From Pseudogemmobacter hezensis (GTDB lineage Bacteria; Pseudomonadota; Alphaproteobacteria; Rhodobacterales; Rhodobacteraceae): a stretch of 64,000 nucleotides of DNA. Both the position numbers and the translations under genes were made by a program. Position 1 is the first letter of the stretch, and each line of letters begins with the position of its first letter. Location: assembly GCF_013155295.1 (NCBI RefSeq), contig NZ_JABJXT010000016.1, forward strand, positions 1 through 64,000. Direction: 5' to 3'. Shown here piece after piece: positions 17,313 through 24,159 of the stretch. The notes under the pieces are model-generated. The model was not told where the DNA came from. It saw only the letters and a program-made list of their open reading frames with translations, and did not search any database.

Positions 17313-17335
17313 GCGGGCGGCACCCCTGCGCCCGC
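17313..17335 (+). terminator. Hairpin between baeRF-like and arginase-family genes
   Basis: GCGGGCG (17313-17319) and CGCCCGC (17329-17335) form a perfect 7-base stem with a 9-base loop. Only TT follows, so it may be a weak terminator or a leader structure. It does not show the conserved ACGR loops of guanidine riboswitch classes. Confidence 0.35.
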
Positions 17336-17368
17336 TTCCCGGAAAACAGCACAAAGGCGAGGCCTGTA

Positions 17369-18574
17369 ATGCGCACTTCCAGAGTTCACGGACACCTGCG
17401 GGCGGGTCACTTCCCCCAAAGAGAGATGCGGCGTTTTCACCACCCCGATTTCGAAAAGCTGGGCAAACAGGCCTGGCGCGCCATCGGGCTTGAAGAAAAG
17501 CTGCCCAATACGGCAGCCCTGCGCGAGCAGGAATGGGCGCTGGAGATGGGCCTGCCTGGCGCCGAAAGCCTGAAGGATCGCACCATCCCCACCTTCTCGC
17601 GCGGCGAGAACCCGCATTTCGCCGGGATCAATACCTTCCTGAAGGCGCCCTATGTCGAGAATATCCGCGATGTCGGAAAATATGATGCAGCGATTGTCGG
17701 CGTGCCTTTCGATGGCGGCGCGACCTATCGGCCCGGCGCTCGTTTTGGGCCGCAGGGGATCCGGCGGATTTCGGGGCTGTATTCGCCCTATAATTTCGAA
17801 TCCGGCGTCGATCTGCGCGAGCAGATGACCCTTTGCGATGCCGGTGACATCTTTGCCATCCCCGGCAATATCGAAAAGTGCTTTGACCAGATCTCACGCG
17901 GCATCAGCCATGTTTTCTCAGCAGGCGCGATGCCGGTGATCCTGGGGGGCGACCATTCGATCGGTTACCCGACAATCCGCGGCATCGCCGAATGCACCTC
18001 GAAGAAGATCGGCATCATCCATTTCGACCGGCATATCGACATGCAGGAATCCGACATGGACGAAAAGATGCACAATACGCCCTATTTCTGGGCGACGAAC
18101 CTGCCCAATGTCTCGGCGAAGAACCTTGTTCAGCTGGGGATCGGCGGCTGGCAGGTGCCCCGCGTGGCGGTGCAGGAGGTCAGGAAACGCGGCAGCAATA
18201 TCCTGACGGTCAATGACATTGAAAAGATCGGCCTCGACAAGACCGCCGAAATGGCGCTCGAGCGGGCCTGGGACGGCACCGATGCGGTCTATCTGTCTTT
18301 CGATATCGACTGTGTCGATTGCGGTTTCGTGCCCGGAACCGGCTGGCCAGAGCCGGGTGGCTTCCTGCCGCGTGAGGTTCTGAAACTGGTGGGTCTTGTG
18401 GCAGCCGAGGGGCTTTGCGGCATGGAGGTGGTCGAGGTTGCGCCCGCATATGACACCTCGGACATCACCTCGCTGCTGGCCACGCGCGTGGTGGTCGAGG
18501 CGCTTGGCGCGATGGTCGCAAACGGCAGGATGGGGGCGCATAAGTCCATCATCGACAAGCCCGTAAACTTCTGA
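17369..18574 (+). CDS. Arginase-family hydrolase, candidate nickel-dependent guanidine hydrolase
   Basis: A 401-residue ureohydrolase with an N-terminal extension of about 85 residues before the core; agmatinases are usually near 310. Binuclear metal ligands are visible: H196 in GGDHS, D220/H222/D224 in HFDRHID, and D312/D314 in SFDIDCVD. The DRH in place of the usual DAH, the IGIGGW segment and the long N-terminus resemble, as I recall them, guanidine hydrolases (GdmH, Synechocystis type), which use nickel. The next two genes encode a His-rich protein and a HupE/UreJ nickel permease, strongly suggesting a nickel enzyme. Agmatinase or guanidinobutyrase remain alternatives. GAGG precedes the ATG. 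Confidence 0.75.
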   Translation: MRTSRVHGHLRAGHFPQREMRRFHHPDFEKLGKQAWRAIGLEEKLPNTAALREQEWALEMGLPGAESLKDRTIPTFSRGENPHFAGINTFLKAPYVENIRDVGKYDAAIVGVPFDGGATYRPGARFGPQGIRRISGLYSPYNFESGVDLREQMTLCDAGDIFAIPGNIEKCFDQISRGISHVFSAGAMPVILGGDHSIGYPTIRGIAECTSKKIGIIHFDRHIDMQESDMDEKMHNTPYFWATNLPNVSAKNLVQLGIGGWQVPRVAVQEVRKRGSNILTVNDIEKIGLDKTAEMALERAWDGTDAVYLSFDIDCVDCGFVPGTGWPEPGGFLPREVLKLVGLVAAEGLCGMEVVEVAPAYDTSDITSLLATRVVVEALGAMVANGRMGAHKSIIDKPVNF

Positions 18575-18582
18575 GGCCCGCC

Positions 18583-19104
18583 ATGCATGATGGATTTCAT
18601 CCCCACCCGCATTCACATGGCCACGACCACCATCATCCGCCCCTGCACGGGCACAATCACACCAGGGCACCAGGTCAGTGGCAATTGCCACATCTGCCCG
18701 AGGGTGCGGCGCAGCCGCCCCTGCCCGACCGCGAGCGCGATCTTGATCTGGTCGAAGCCAGCTTTGTCCAGGGCTTTCAGGAGGCAAAGGATCCGACCAG
18801 CTTCCTGCGGCTGGCCAATATCCCCTTTGTCGGCCTGACCCCCGGGGGCCAGCGCCTGCATCTTTTGCGCGTCGAAACCGCGATCAGTGCCGATGTCGGC
18901 GCGGTGACGCCCTCTTTTGGGGGGGGCGCTGTGCTATACGACCCGCTGCCCGCCCGGATGGTGCAGCAGCGCAAGGATCTGGCTTTTGTCTATCATGACG
19001 GGCGCACCGCGATGCGCCTGTCCTTCGCCGAGGCACGTGCATTGTCTGACGACAGCGCACCCTCGAAAATAGAATTCACCGCCGATGCGAGCGGGAAAGG
19101 GTAA
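18583..19104 (+). CDS. Histidine-rich protein, candidate nickel-binding accessory
   Basis: A 173-residue protein with 12 histidines in its first 26 residues (HPHPHSHGHDHHH and more), a metal-binding tail like those of UreE or HypB. The remaining 145 residues form a compact domain I do not recognise (SFLRLANIPFVGLTPGGQRL). No signal peptide is visible, so it is probably cytoplasmic. It starts 8 bases after the arginase-family stop and ends 4 bases before the nickel-permease gene. I infer a role in storing or delivering nickel to the hydrolase; it has no visible P-loop, so it is not HypB-like. Confidence 0.7.
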   Translation: MHDGFHPHPHSHGHDHHHPPLHGHNHTRAPGQWQLPHLPEGAAQPPLPDRERDLDLVEASFVQGFQEAKDPTSFLRLANIPFVGLTPGGQRLHLLRVETAISADVGAVTPSFGGGAVLYDPLPARMVQQRKDLAFVYHDGRTAMRLSFAEARALSDDSAPSKIEFTADASGKG

Positions 19105-19108
19105 TGCC

Positions 19109-19675
19109 ATGAAAAGACTTGCTTTGGCTGCTGCTGCAATGACCCTGCCGGGTGCTGCCTTCGCGCATCCCGGCCATACAGAGACCTCGGGCCTTGCCAG
19201 CGGATTTCTGCATCCGGTGACCGGCCCCGACCATCTGCTTGCGATGCTGGCGGTCGGCCTGATCGCGGCGCTTTGCGGTGGGCGGATGCTTTGGGCATTG
19301 CCGGTGACTTTTGTCGGCGCGATGCTGGCGGGTGCGGGCCCTGGTCTTGCCGGCCTTGCGCTGCCGGGGGTCGAGATCTGGATCCTTGGGTCGGTCATTG
19401 TGCTGGGTCTGCTGGCTGCAATCCCCTCGACGGCTTTGCCGCACAGCCTGTTGCTGGCCGGAACGGCGCTGTTCGGGCTGTTCCATGGCTATGCCCATGG
19501 TGCCGAGGCGCCGACCACTGGTTCGCTGACCGGCTATCTGATTGGCTTCACGCTTGCCACCGCCGCCCTGCACGGCATCGGCATCATGCTTGGCCAGCGG
19601 GTCTCTGCTAAAATCGCGCGCAGCGCCGGTGCAGCCATCGCCCTGGCCGGTGCGGGCCTTGCACTGATCGGCTGA
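19109..19675 (+). CDS. HupE/UreJ family nickel permease
   Basis: A 188-residue membrane protein of the HupE/UreJ family, which transports nickel for urease or hydrogenase. The start at 19109 gives a signal-like N-terminus (MKRLALAAAAMTLPGAAFA) followed by HPGH, as in the family. The family motif HPVTGPDHLLAML and a second histidine motif FGLFHGYAHG are present, with about six membrane segments. No urease or hydrogenase genes occur here, so the nickel is presumably for the adjacent arginase-family enzyme. Confidence 0.85.
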   Translation: MKRLALAAAAMTLPGAAFAHPGHTETSGLASGFLHPVTGPDHLLAMLAVGLIAALCGGRMLWALPVTFVGAMLAGAGPGLAGLALPGVEIWILGSVIVLGLLAAIPSTALPHSLLLAGTALFGLFHGYAHGAEAPTTGSLTGYLIGFTLATAALHGIGIMLGQRVSAKIARSAGAAIALAGAGLALIG

Positions 19676-19680
19676 CACCC

Positions 19681-19715
19681 GATCCCCAATCCCTGGTCCC
19701 CGATCTCTGATCTCT
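19681..19715 (+). repeat. Heptamer tandem repeat, five copies
   Basis: GATCCCC, AATCCCT, GGTCCCC, GATCTCT and GATCTCT follow one another without gaps, and GATCGCG continues partly. The array sits just after the nickel-permease stop, in the 124-base gap before chaA. Confidence 0.55.
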
Positions 19716-19799
19716 GATCGCGGCCGCCGGGACAAAGAGTGAAACACGAGAAACCAACCGCAGACAGCGGGCATAACAGAGCCAAAAGGGAAACCTGTC

Positions 19800-20870
19800 A
19801 TGAAATTCAATCCCGCCTGGACCTGGGCTGTGCCTGCTGTCAGCTGGGTGCTTGTGCTTTGCTGGCTGCTGACGCCTGGCTTTGCCCTGTTGCCGATCCT
19901 GCTGGCAATCGGGCTTTTGGGCAGCGTGCTGTCGGCGGTTCATCACGCCGAGGTCATTTCACTCAGGGTCGGCGAGCCCTTTGGCACCCTTGTTCTGGCG
20001 CTGTCGGTCACGGTGATCGAGGTGGCGCTGATCGTCTCGATGATGCTGAATGGCGGGGCGGGGACAATGGCGCTGCCACGCGACACGCTGTTTGCGGCCA
20101 TCATGATCATCCTCAATGGGATCATTGGCCTCAGCCTGCTGATGGGCGGGCGCAAGAACTCGGAACAAAGGTTCAATCTTGAGGGCACGACCGACGCTCT
20201 TTGCACCATCAGCCTGATCACGGTGCTGACGATGGTGCTGCCCAATTTCACCAGCGGCGAGGCGGGCGTGCTTTCTCCGGTTCAGATGGGCTTTCTGGCG
20301 GTCGCGATCCTGCTGGTTTTTATCGGCTTTATCCGGTTTCAGACGGTGCTGCACCGCAATTACTTTCTGGATGTCGGCGATACAGAGGGTGACGCGGGCC
20401 ATGGGGTGCCTGAAACCCGCGAGGCGCTTTTCAGCCTTGGCCTCCTGATCGTTTCGCTGGTGGCGGTGGTGGCAAGCGCCAAGGGCCTGTCCCCCTCGCT
20501 TGAGGCCATTCTGGGCCATATGGGCGCGCCTGCCGCAATGCTGGGTGTGCTGATCGCGGCAATCGTTTTGCTGCCGGAGTTCAGCGCCTCGATACGGGCC
20601 GCACGGGCGAACCGGCTGCAGACCAGCCTCAACCTGGCGCTTGGCTCTGCGATTGCCAGCATCGGGCTGACGGTGCCGGTTGTGGTGATACTGGCGCTTT
20701 GGATGGGCTGGCCGTTGCAATGGGGGCTTGATGGGACGGCGATGGTCCTGCTGGCGCTGACCCTGTTTCTGGTGGCCCTTTCGCTGCGGACGGGCAATAC
20801 CACCCGCCAGCCCGGTGTCCTGCATGTGGTGCTTTTTGTGGCCTTCATCTTCTTTACCCTGGTGCCTTAA
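19800..20870 (+). CDS. chaA: ChaA-type calcium/proton antiporter
   Basis: A 356-residue cation/proton antiporter of the CaCA superfamily. The two repeated halves carry the acidic motifs LALSVTVIEVALIVSMML and ALGSAIASIGLTVPVVV/LLPEFSAS typical of ChaA. About eleven hydrophobic segments are visible. It exports Ca2+ or monovalent cations in exchange for protons at the inner membrane. AGGG lies about 8 bases before the ATG. It follows the nickel-permease gene by 124 bases on the same strand, so cotranscription is possible but not required. Confidence 0.85.
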   Translation: MKFNPAWTWAVPAVSWVLVLCWLLTPGFALLPILLAIGLLGSVLSAVHHAEVISLRVGEPFGTLVLALSVTVIEVALIVSMMLNGGAGTMALPRDTLFAAIMIILNGIIGLSLLMGGRKNSEQRFNLEGTTDALCTISLITVLTMVLPNFTSGEAGVLSPVQMGFLAVAILLVFIGFIRFQTVLHRNYFLDVGDTEGDAGHGVPETREALFSLGLLIVSLVAVVASAKGLSPSLEAILGHMGAPAAMLGVLIAAIVLLPEFSASIRAARANRLQTSLNLALGSAIASIGLTVPVVVILALWMGWPLQWGLDGTAMVLLALTLFLVALSLRTGNTTRQPGVLHVVLFVAFIFFTLVP

Positions 20871-20896
20871 AATCCCCGGCCCGCCCCCCTGCCCGC

Positions 20897-20919
20897 CCCC
20901 TGCGGGACGGCCGCAGGGG
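20897..20919 (+). terminator. Hairpin after chaA
   Basis: CCCCTGCGG (20897-20905) and CCGCAGGGG (20911-20919) form a perfect 9-base stem with a 5-base loop 26 bases after the chaA stop. There is no T-run. Confidence 0.4.
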
Positions 20920-20965
20920 ATTGCGGCACGGATGTTTCACGAGCGATGCCCATCGGGAGAGTCAG

Positions 20966-22261
20966 ATGAGCTACTGGCGGATGATCTGGAACGGTATAAG
21001 GCGCCAATTGTGGTGGAAAACCGTGACCTATGGGCTGTTGGGGCTGTTCGCCGCCCTGATGGCCATCGGGGCAGAGAGGTTTCTTCCCTTTAACATTCCC
21101 TTCGACATCAGCCGGGATGCGGTCTCCAATCTTCTGGGCATCATCTCCTCCAGTATGCTTGCGGTTACCACCTTCTCTATCGGGGCAATGACAACGGCAT
21201 TCGGTGCCGCCTCATCGGGCGTGACGCCACGCGCCACCATGTTGTTGCAGGAAGACAGTGTCACCCATAATGCCCTGTCCAGCTTCATCGGTGCCTTTGT
21301 CTTTTCGGTGATCGGCACCATCGTTCTGACCACCGGCAGCTATGGTGAACGTGGCAGGGTCGTGTTGTTTGCCATCACGATTGTCGTCCTCGGGATGATC
21401 GTCGTGCAGTTGCTACGCTGGGTGAACCATCTGATGAACTTTGGCCGCAGCAGCTCGACCATCCAGAGGGTCGAGGCCGCCGCAGCCGCCGAACTGGAAG
21501 CGCGTCTCAGCATTCCCTACCTCGGCGCGCATCCCTGGCCCGCGCAGATGCCGCCCCCCGAGGGTGCAAGGCCCGTTCTGGCCGGAAAGATCGGCTATCT
21601 GAAATTCATGGATATCGCCGGGCTGTCCACGATCTGCGAAGAGGTGGGGCTGGAGATCTACATGCCCTGCAACACCGGAACGCTGCTTTATGAAGACACG
21701 GCCCTTGCATGGTTTACCGGCAATCTGACCAGTGAGCTGAGCGCGCAGATACACGAGAATTTCATCCTCGCGCCCATCCGCAGTTTTGAGCAGGATCCGC
21801 GGTTTGGCCTGATTGTGATGGCCGAGATCGGCTCGCGCGCGTTGTCCAGCGCGACCAATGATGCGGGCACAGCCATCGAGATCATCACCCGGCTGACCCG
21901 GCTGCTGGCGATCTGGTCAAAAGGCCGCGAGGACGAGCCGGTGACCTATCCGCGCCTGCATCTGCGGCCTTTGTCCGATGCGGATCTTTTTGATGATGCT
22001 TTCCTGATCATGGGGCGCGACGGGGCGCATCTGCTTGAGGTCCAGCTCAGACTGCAAAAGTCGCTGGCGGCTCTGGGCCGCATGGGATCGCGGCATTTCC
22101 GGCAGGCGGCAGCAGACCATGCGCGCCTGCTGATGATCAGGGCCGAGGCCTCCACAATGCTGCCGGCCGACCTCGCGCTTTTGCGCGGCACAATCGAACA
22201 GGTCGATGCCGGCCAGAGGTTTGGCGTGGCCGAAGCCCGCGGGCAGGCCAATCAGGCTTAG
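20966..22261 (+). CDS. DUF2254 family membrane protein
   Basis: A 431-residue predicted membrane protein of DUF2254. The start at 20966 (MSYWRMIWNG) follows GGGAGAG; an earlier in-frame methionine lacks such a site. Four membrane segments lie in the first 165 residues, with the conserved SMLAVTTFSIGAMTTAF stretch between the second and third. The rest is a soluble domain (about 170-431). Function is not established. It lies downstream of chaA after a hairpin. Confidence 0.8.
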   Translation: MSYWRMIWNGIRRQLWWKTVTYGLLGLFAALMAIGAERFLPFNIPFDISRDAVSNLLGIISSSMLAVTTFSIGAMTTAFGAASSGVTPRATMLLQEDSVTHNALSSFIGAFVFSVIGTIVLTTGSYGERGRVVLFAITIVVLGMIVVQLLRWVNHLMNFGRSSSTIQRVEAAAAAELEARLSIPYLGAHPWPAQMPPPEGARPVLAGKIGYLKFMDIAGLSTICEEVGLEIYMPCNTGTLLYEDTALAWFTGNLTSELSAQIHENFILAPIRSFEQDPRFGLIVMAEIGSRALSSATNDAGTAIEIITRLTRLLAIWSKGREDEPVTYPRLHLRPLSDADLFDDAFLIMGRDGAHLLEVQLRLQKSLAALGRMGSRHFRQAAADHARLLMIRAEASTMLPADLALLRGTIEQVDAGQRFGVAEARGQANQA

Positions 22262-22510
22262 CCGCGCGGCGCCCGGTTTCTGCGGCAAAAACCGGCCCCA
22301 CGGCGCCCGGCCCGTGCCGGTATGCGCCACGCGCAGCCGCCCAGGCAGCCCCCCCAAACCCGGCCCAGGGACAGCTTTTGGCCCCAGGCCCCAGGGGAAT
22401 GCAGCGATCGGGGACAGCGGTCGGGGCACCGCGATCCGCAACGGCAAGCGGCTGCGCCGCCCCCTGAGAAGGCGGCCCCCTGGCAAGGGGACCGGTTCAG
22501 ATGAGGCTGC

Positions 22511-23728
22511 TCAGATGAGGATATCGTCTTCTTCGAATTCCTCGACGCCGCGCAGTTCGGCGGGCAGCAGCGCGGGGGGGGCCATGCCACCGACAGGATC
22601 CATGAACAGCCTGTCGATCAGCGCAGCGCGGTCGGCCGTGCTGTCAGAGAGGGTCAGGATTTCGTCGCGATCCTGCGCAAAGCGGTCGTCGCTGATCTCA
22701 CCCGCATCGCGCAGCCGTTCCAGCTCGGTCAGAACCGAATGGGTGTAATCGCGCAGCTCTGCCGGGTCTGCGGGGCTGTCTGAGATCACGTCGAACCGCG
22801 CCATATGCGCAAAGCCGAAAAGCACCACCTGCATCAGCGCATCGCCCGCAGCCGCGCCGCGGCCCATGCGATCAGCCAGCAGCATCTCTCCGGCATGGGT
22901 CAGCTCGATGCCCAGGGTCACAAGGAAGTCCCGCACCCCTTCCAGCAAATCAGGATCAAGCGATGCGTGCAGCTGCGCGGGCTGCAGCGCTATCGGCACA
23001 CCGCCGATGTCATCGGCATAGCCGACAGGCACCGGGCGGGGCCGGGTCGGGACGGCCACAGAAACGGGATCAGGGGCCCTGATGGGCTCTGCCGCCACCG
23101 CAGGCGCGGCCATAACAGAGGCCTGGGGCGCGGCCACCGGAGCAGGCACTTCAGGCACAGCCAGCTCAGGTACGGGCACTTCATGCACAGGCAGTTCAGG
23201 CACGGGCACCGCTGGTGCCATCTGCGTAAGTTCTGGCTCTGGTTCAGCACTCAGCTCTGGTTCGGGTGCTGAGACGACAGGCGCTGCGACAGACTCTGCG
23301 TCAACCTCAGCAACAGTCTCTGCCGCATCCCTGGCTTCTGGCGCCGTTTCCGGCGGTGCCGGCTCAAATTGCCCAACCGGCACTTCGCCGCGCTCTTGCA
23401 CAGCATTCCCGGCGGCCAGATTTCCGGGTGCCAGATTTCCGGGTGCCAGTTCGGGCTCTGGTGCGACATGTTCCTCTGCGGCCCCCAGCGGGCGCAGCAC
23501 CATCTGGTTTCGCTTGCCCAAAAGCCAGCCGATCCAGCCCGGCTTTTTCTCATATTCCTCGATCTGGCCTGCGGCTTTCAGCCCGATCAGCAGCCGCGCC
23601 ACGTCAAGACCACGTCCACGCCCGACAACCGACAGTCGGGTGCGCAGGACAGGGCCGGATTCGGCATACAGCTGCCGGATCAGAGTCAATAATTCCTGCG
23701 CGGCGCTATCGCCCGGCTTCTCTTGCAT
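22511..23728 (-). CDS. Three-part protein with Pro/Glu-rich repeat linker, unknown function
   Basis: I do not recognise this 405-residue protein. Residues 1-80 look like a winged-helix-type domain (RGRGLDVARLLIGLKAAGQI). Residues about 88-240 are a low-complexity linker rich in Pro, Glu, Val and Ala with short repeats such as PVPELPVHEVPVPELAVPEV. Residues about 245-405 are helical and acidic. DNA in the linker contains a 15-base tandem repeat at 23415-23449. No signal or membrane segment is seen. GAGGGC lies just before the ATG. Such linkers often join a DNA- or protein-binding head to a second domain, but this is only shape-based. Confidence 0.65.
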   Translation of the reverse strand: MQEKPGDSAAQELLTLIRQLYAESGPVLRTRLSVVGRGRGLDVARLLIGLKAAGQIEEYEKKPGWIGWLLGKRNQMVLRPLGAAEEHVAPEPELAPGNLAPGNLAAGNAVQERGEVPVGQFEPAPPETAPEARDAAETVAEVDAESVAAPVVSAPEPELSAEPEPELTQMAPAVPVPELPVHEVPVPELAVPEVPAPVAAPQASVMAAPAVAAEPIRAPDPVSVAVPTRPRPVPVGYADDIGGVPIALQPAQLHASLDPDLLEGVRDFLVTLGIELTHAGEMLLADRMGRGAAAGDALMQVVLFGFAHMARFDVISDSPADPAELRDYTHSVLTELERLRDAGEISDDRFAQDRDEILTLSDSTADRAALIDRLFMDPVGGMAPPALLPAELRGVEEFEEDDILI

Positions 23729-24159
23729 GCGGCCCTCACTGGAGATCGGGGGCTGGAAATCGCAGATTGCTGCAGGCTGGTCAACGGCAAGTCGCCCCCT
23801 TGTGCATCATATCTTGCCAGGCGGCCCCTCCGCAAAACAGATGCTGCGGCGCGGCAAGGCCTGCATCCGCCGCACAAAGCCGTTTGGCTGAGGGGAAAAA
23901 GGGCGCAGGCGCGGGCTGCGTGAAATACCGCCCCGGCCCGCGCCAGAAAGGCGAGCGTCGTGTTTCCGGGTGCGACGCGGTTTGCAAAGCGATCAAAAAA
24001 CGGGCGAAACCGGCCTCATTTCCGCCTGGCCGCTGATATTTTCGAAAGATACGCCCAGGGCGTGCGGCGCATGGGATTGTCATCCCGGCCACCGCAGGCA
24101 TAGCCTGATGCGCCAGCTGCCAGGTTCTTCATGGACCAGGTTTTCCGTGGAAGCGTGCA
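23729..24159. other. 431-base divergent intergenic region with hairpin
   Basis: No convincing gene lies between the leftward Pro/Glu-rich gene and the rightward LuxR gene. A 9-base inverted repeat, GGCGCGGGC (23908-23916) with GCCCGCGCC (23936-23944), spans a 19-base loop. Otherwise only scattered AT-richer patches (about 23995-24055) that could hold promoters are visible. Confidence 0.4.

Noticed and set aside
17294-17368. Possible guanidine riboswitch before the arginase-family gene
   Set aside because: Only a 75-base gap exists, and its hairpin lacks the conserved ACGR loops of class II or the conserved cores of other classes that I know.
19109-19675. HupE/UreJ gene as evidence of a urease or hydrogenase locus
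   Set aside because: No urease or hydrogenase structural or accessory gene is present in the window; the arginase-family enzyme is the only plausible nickel user nearby.
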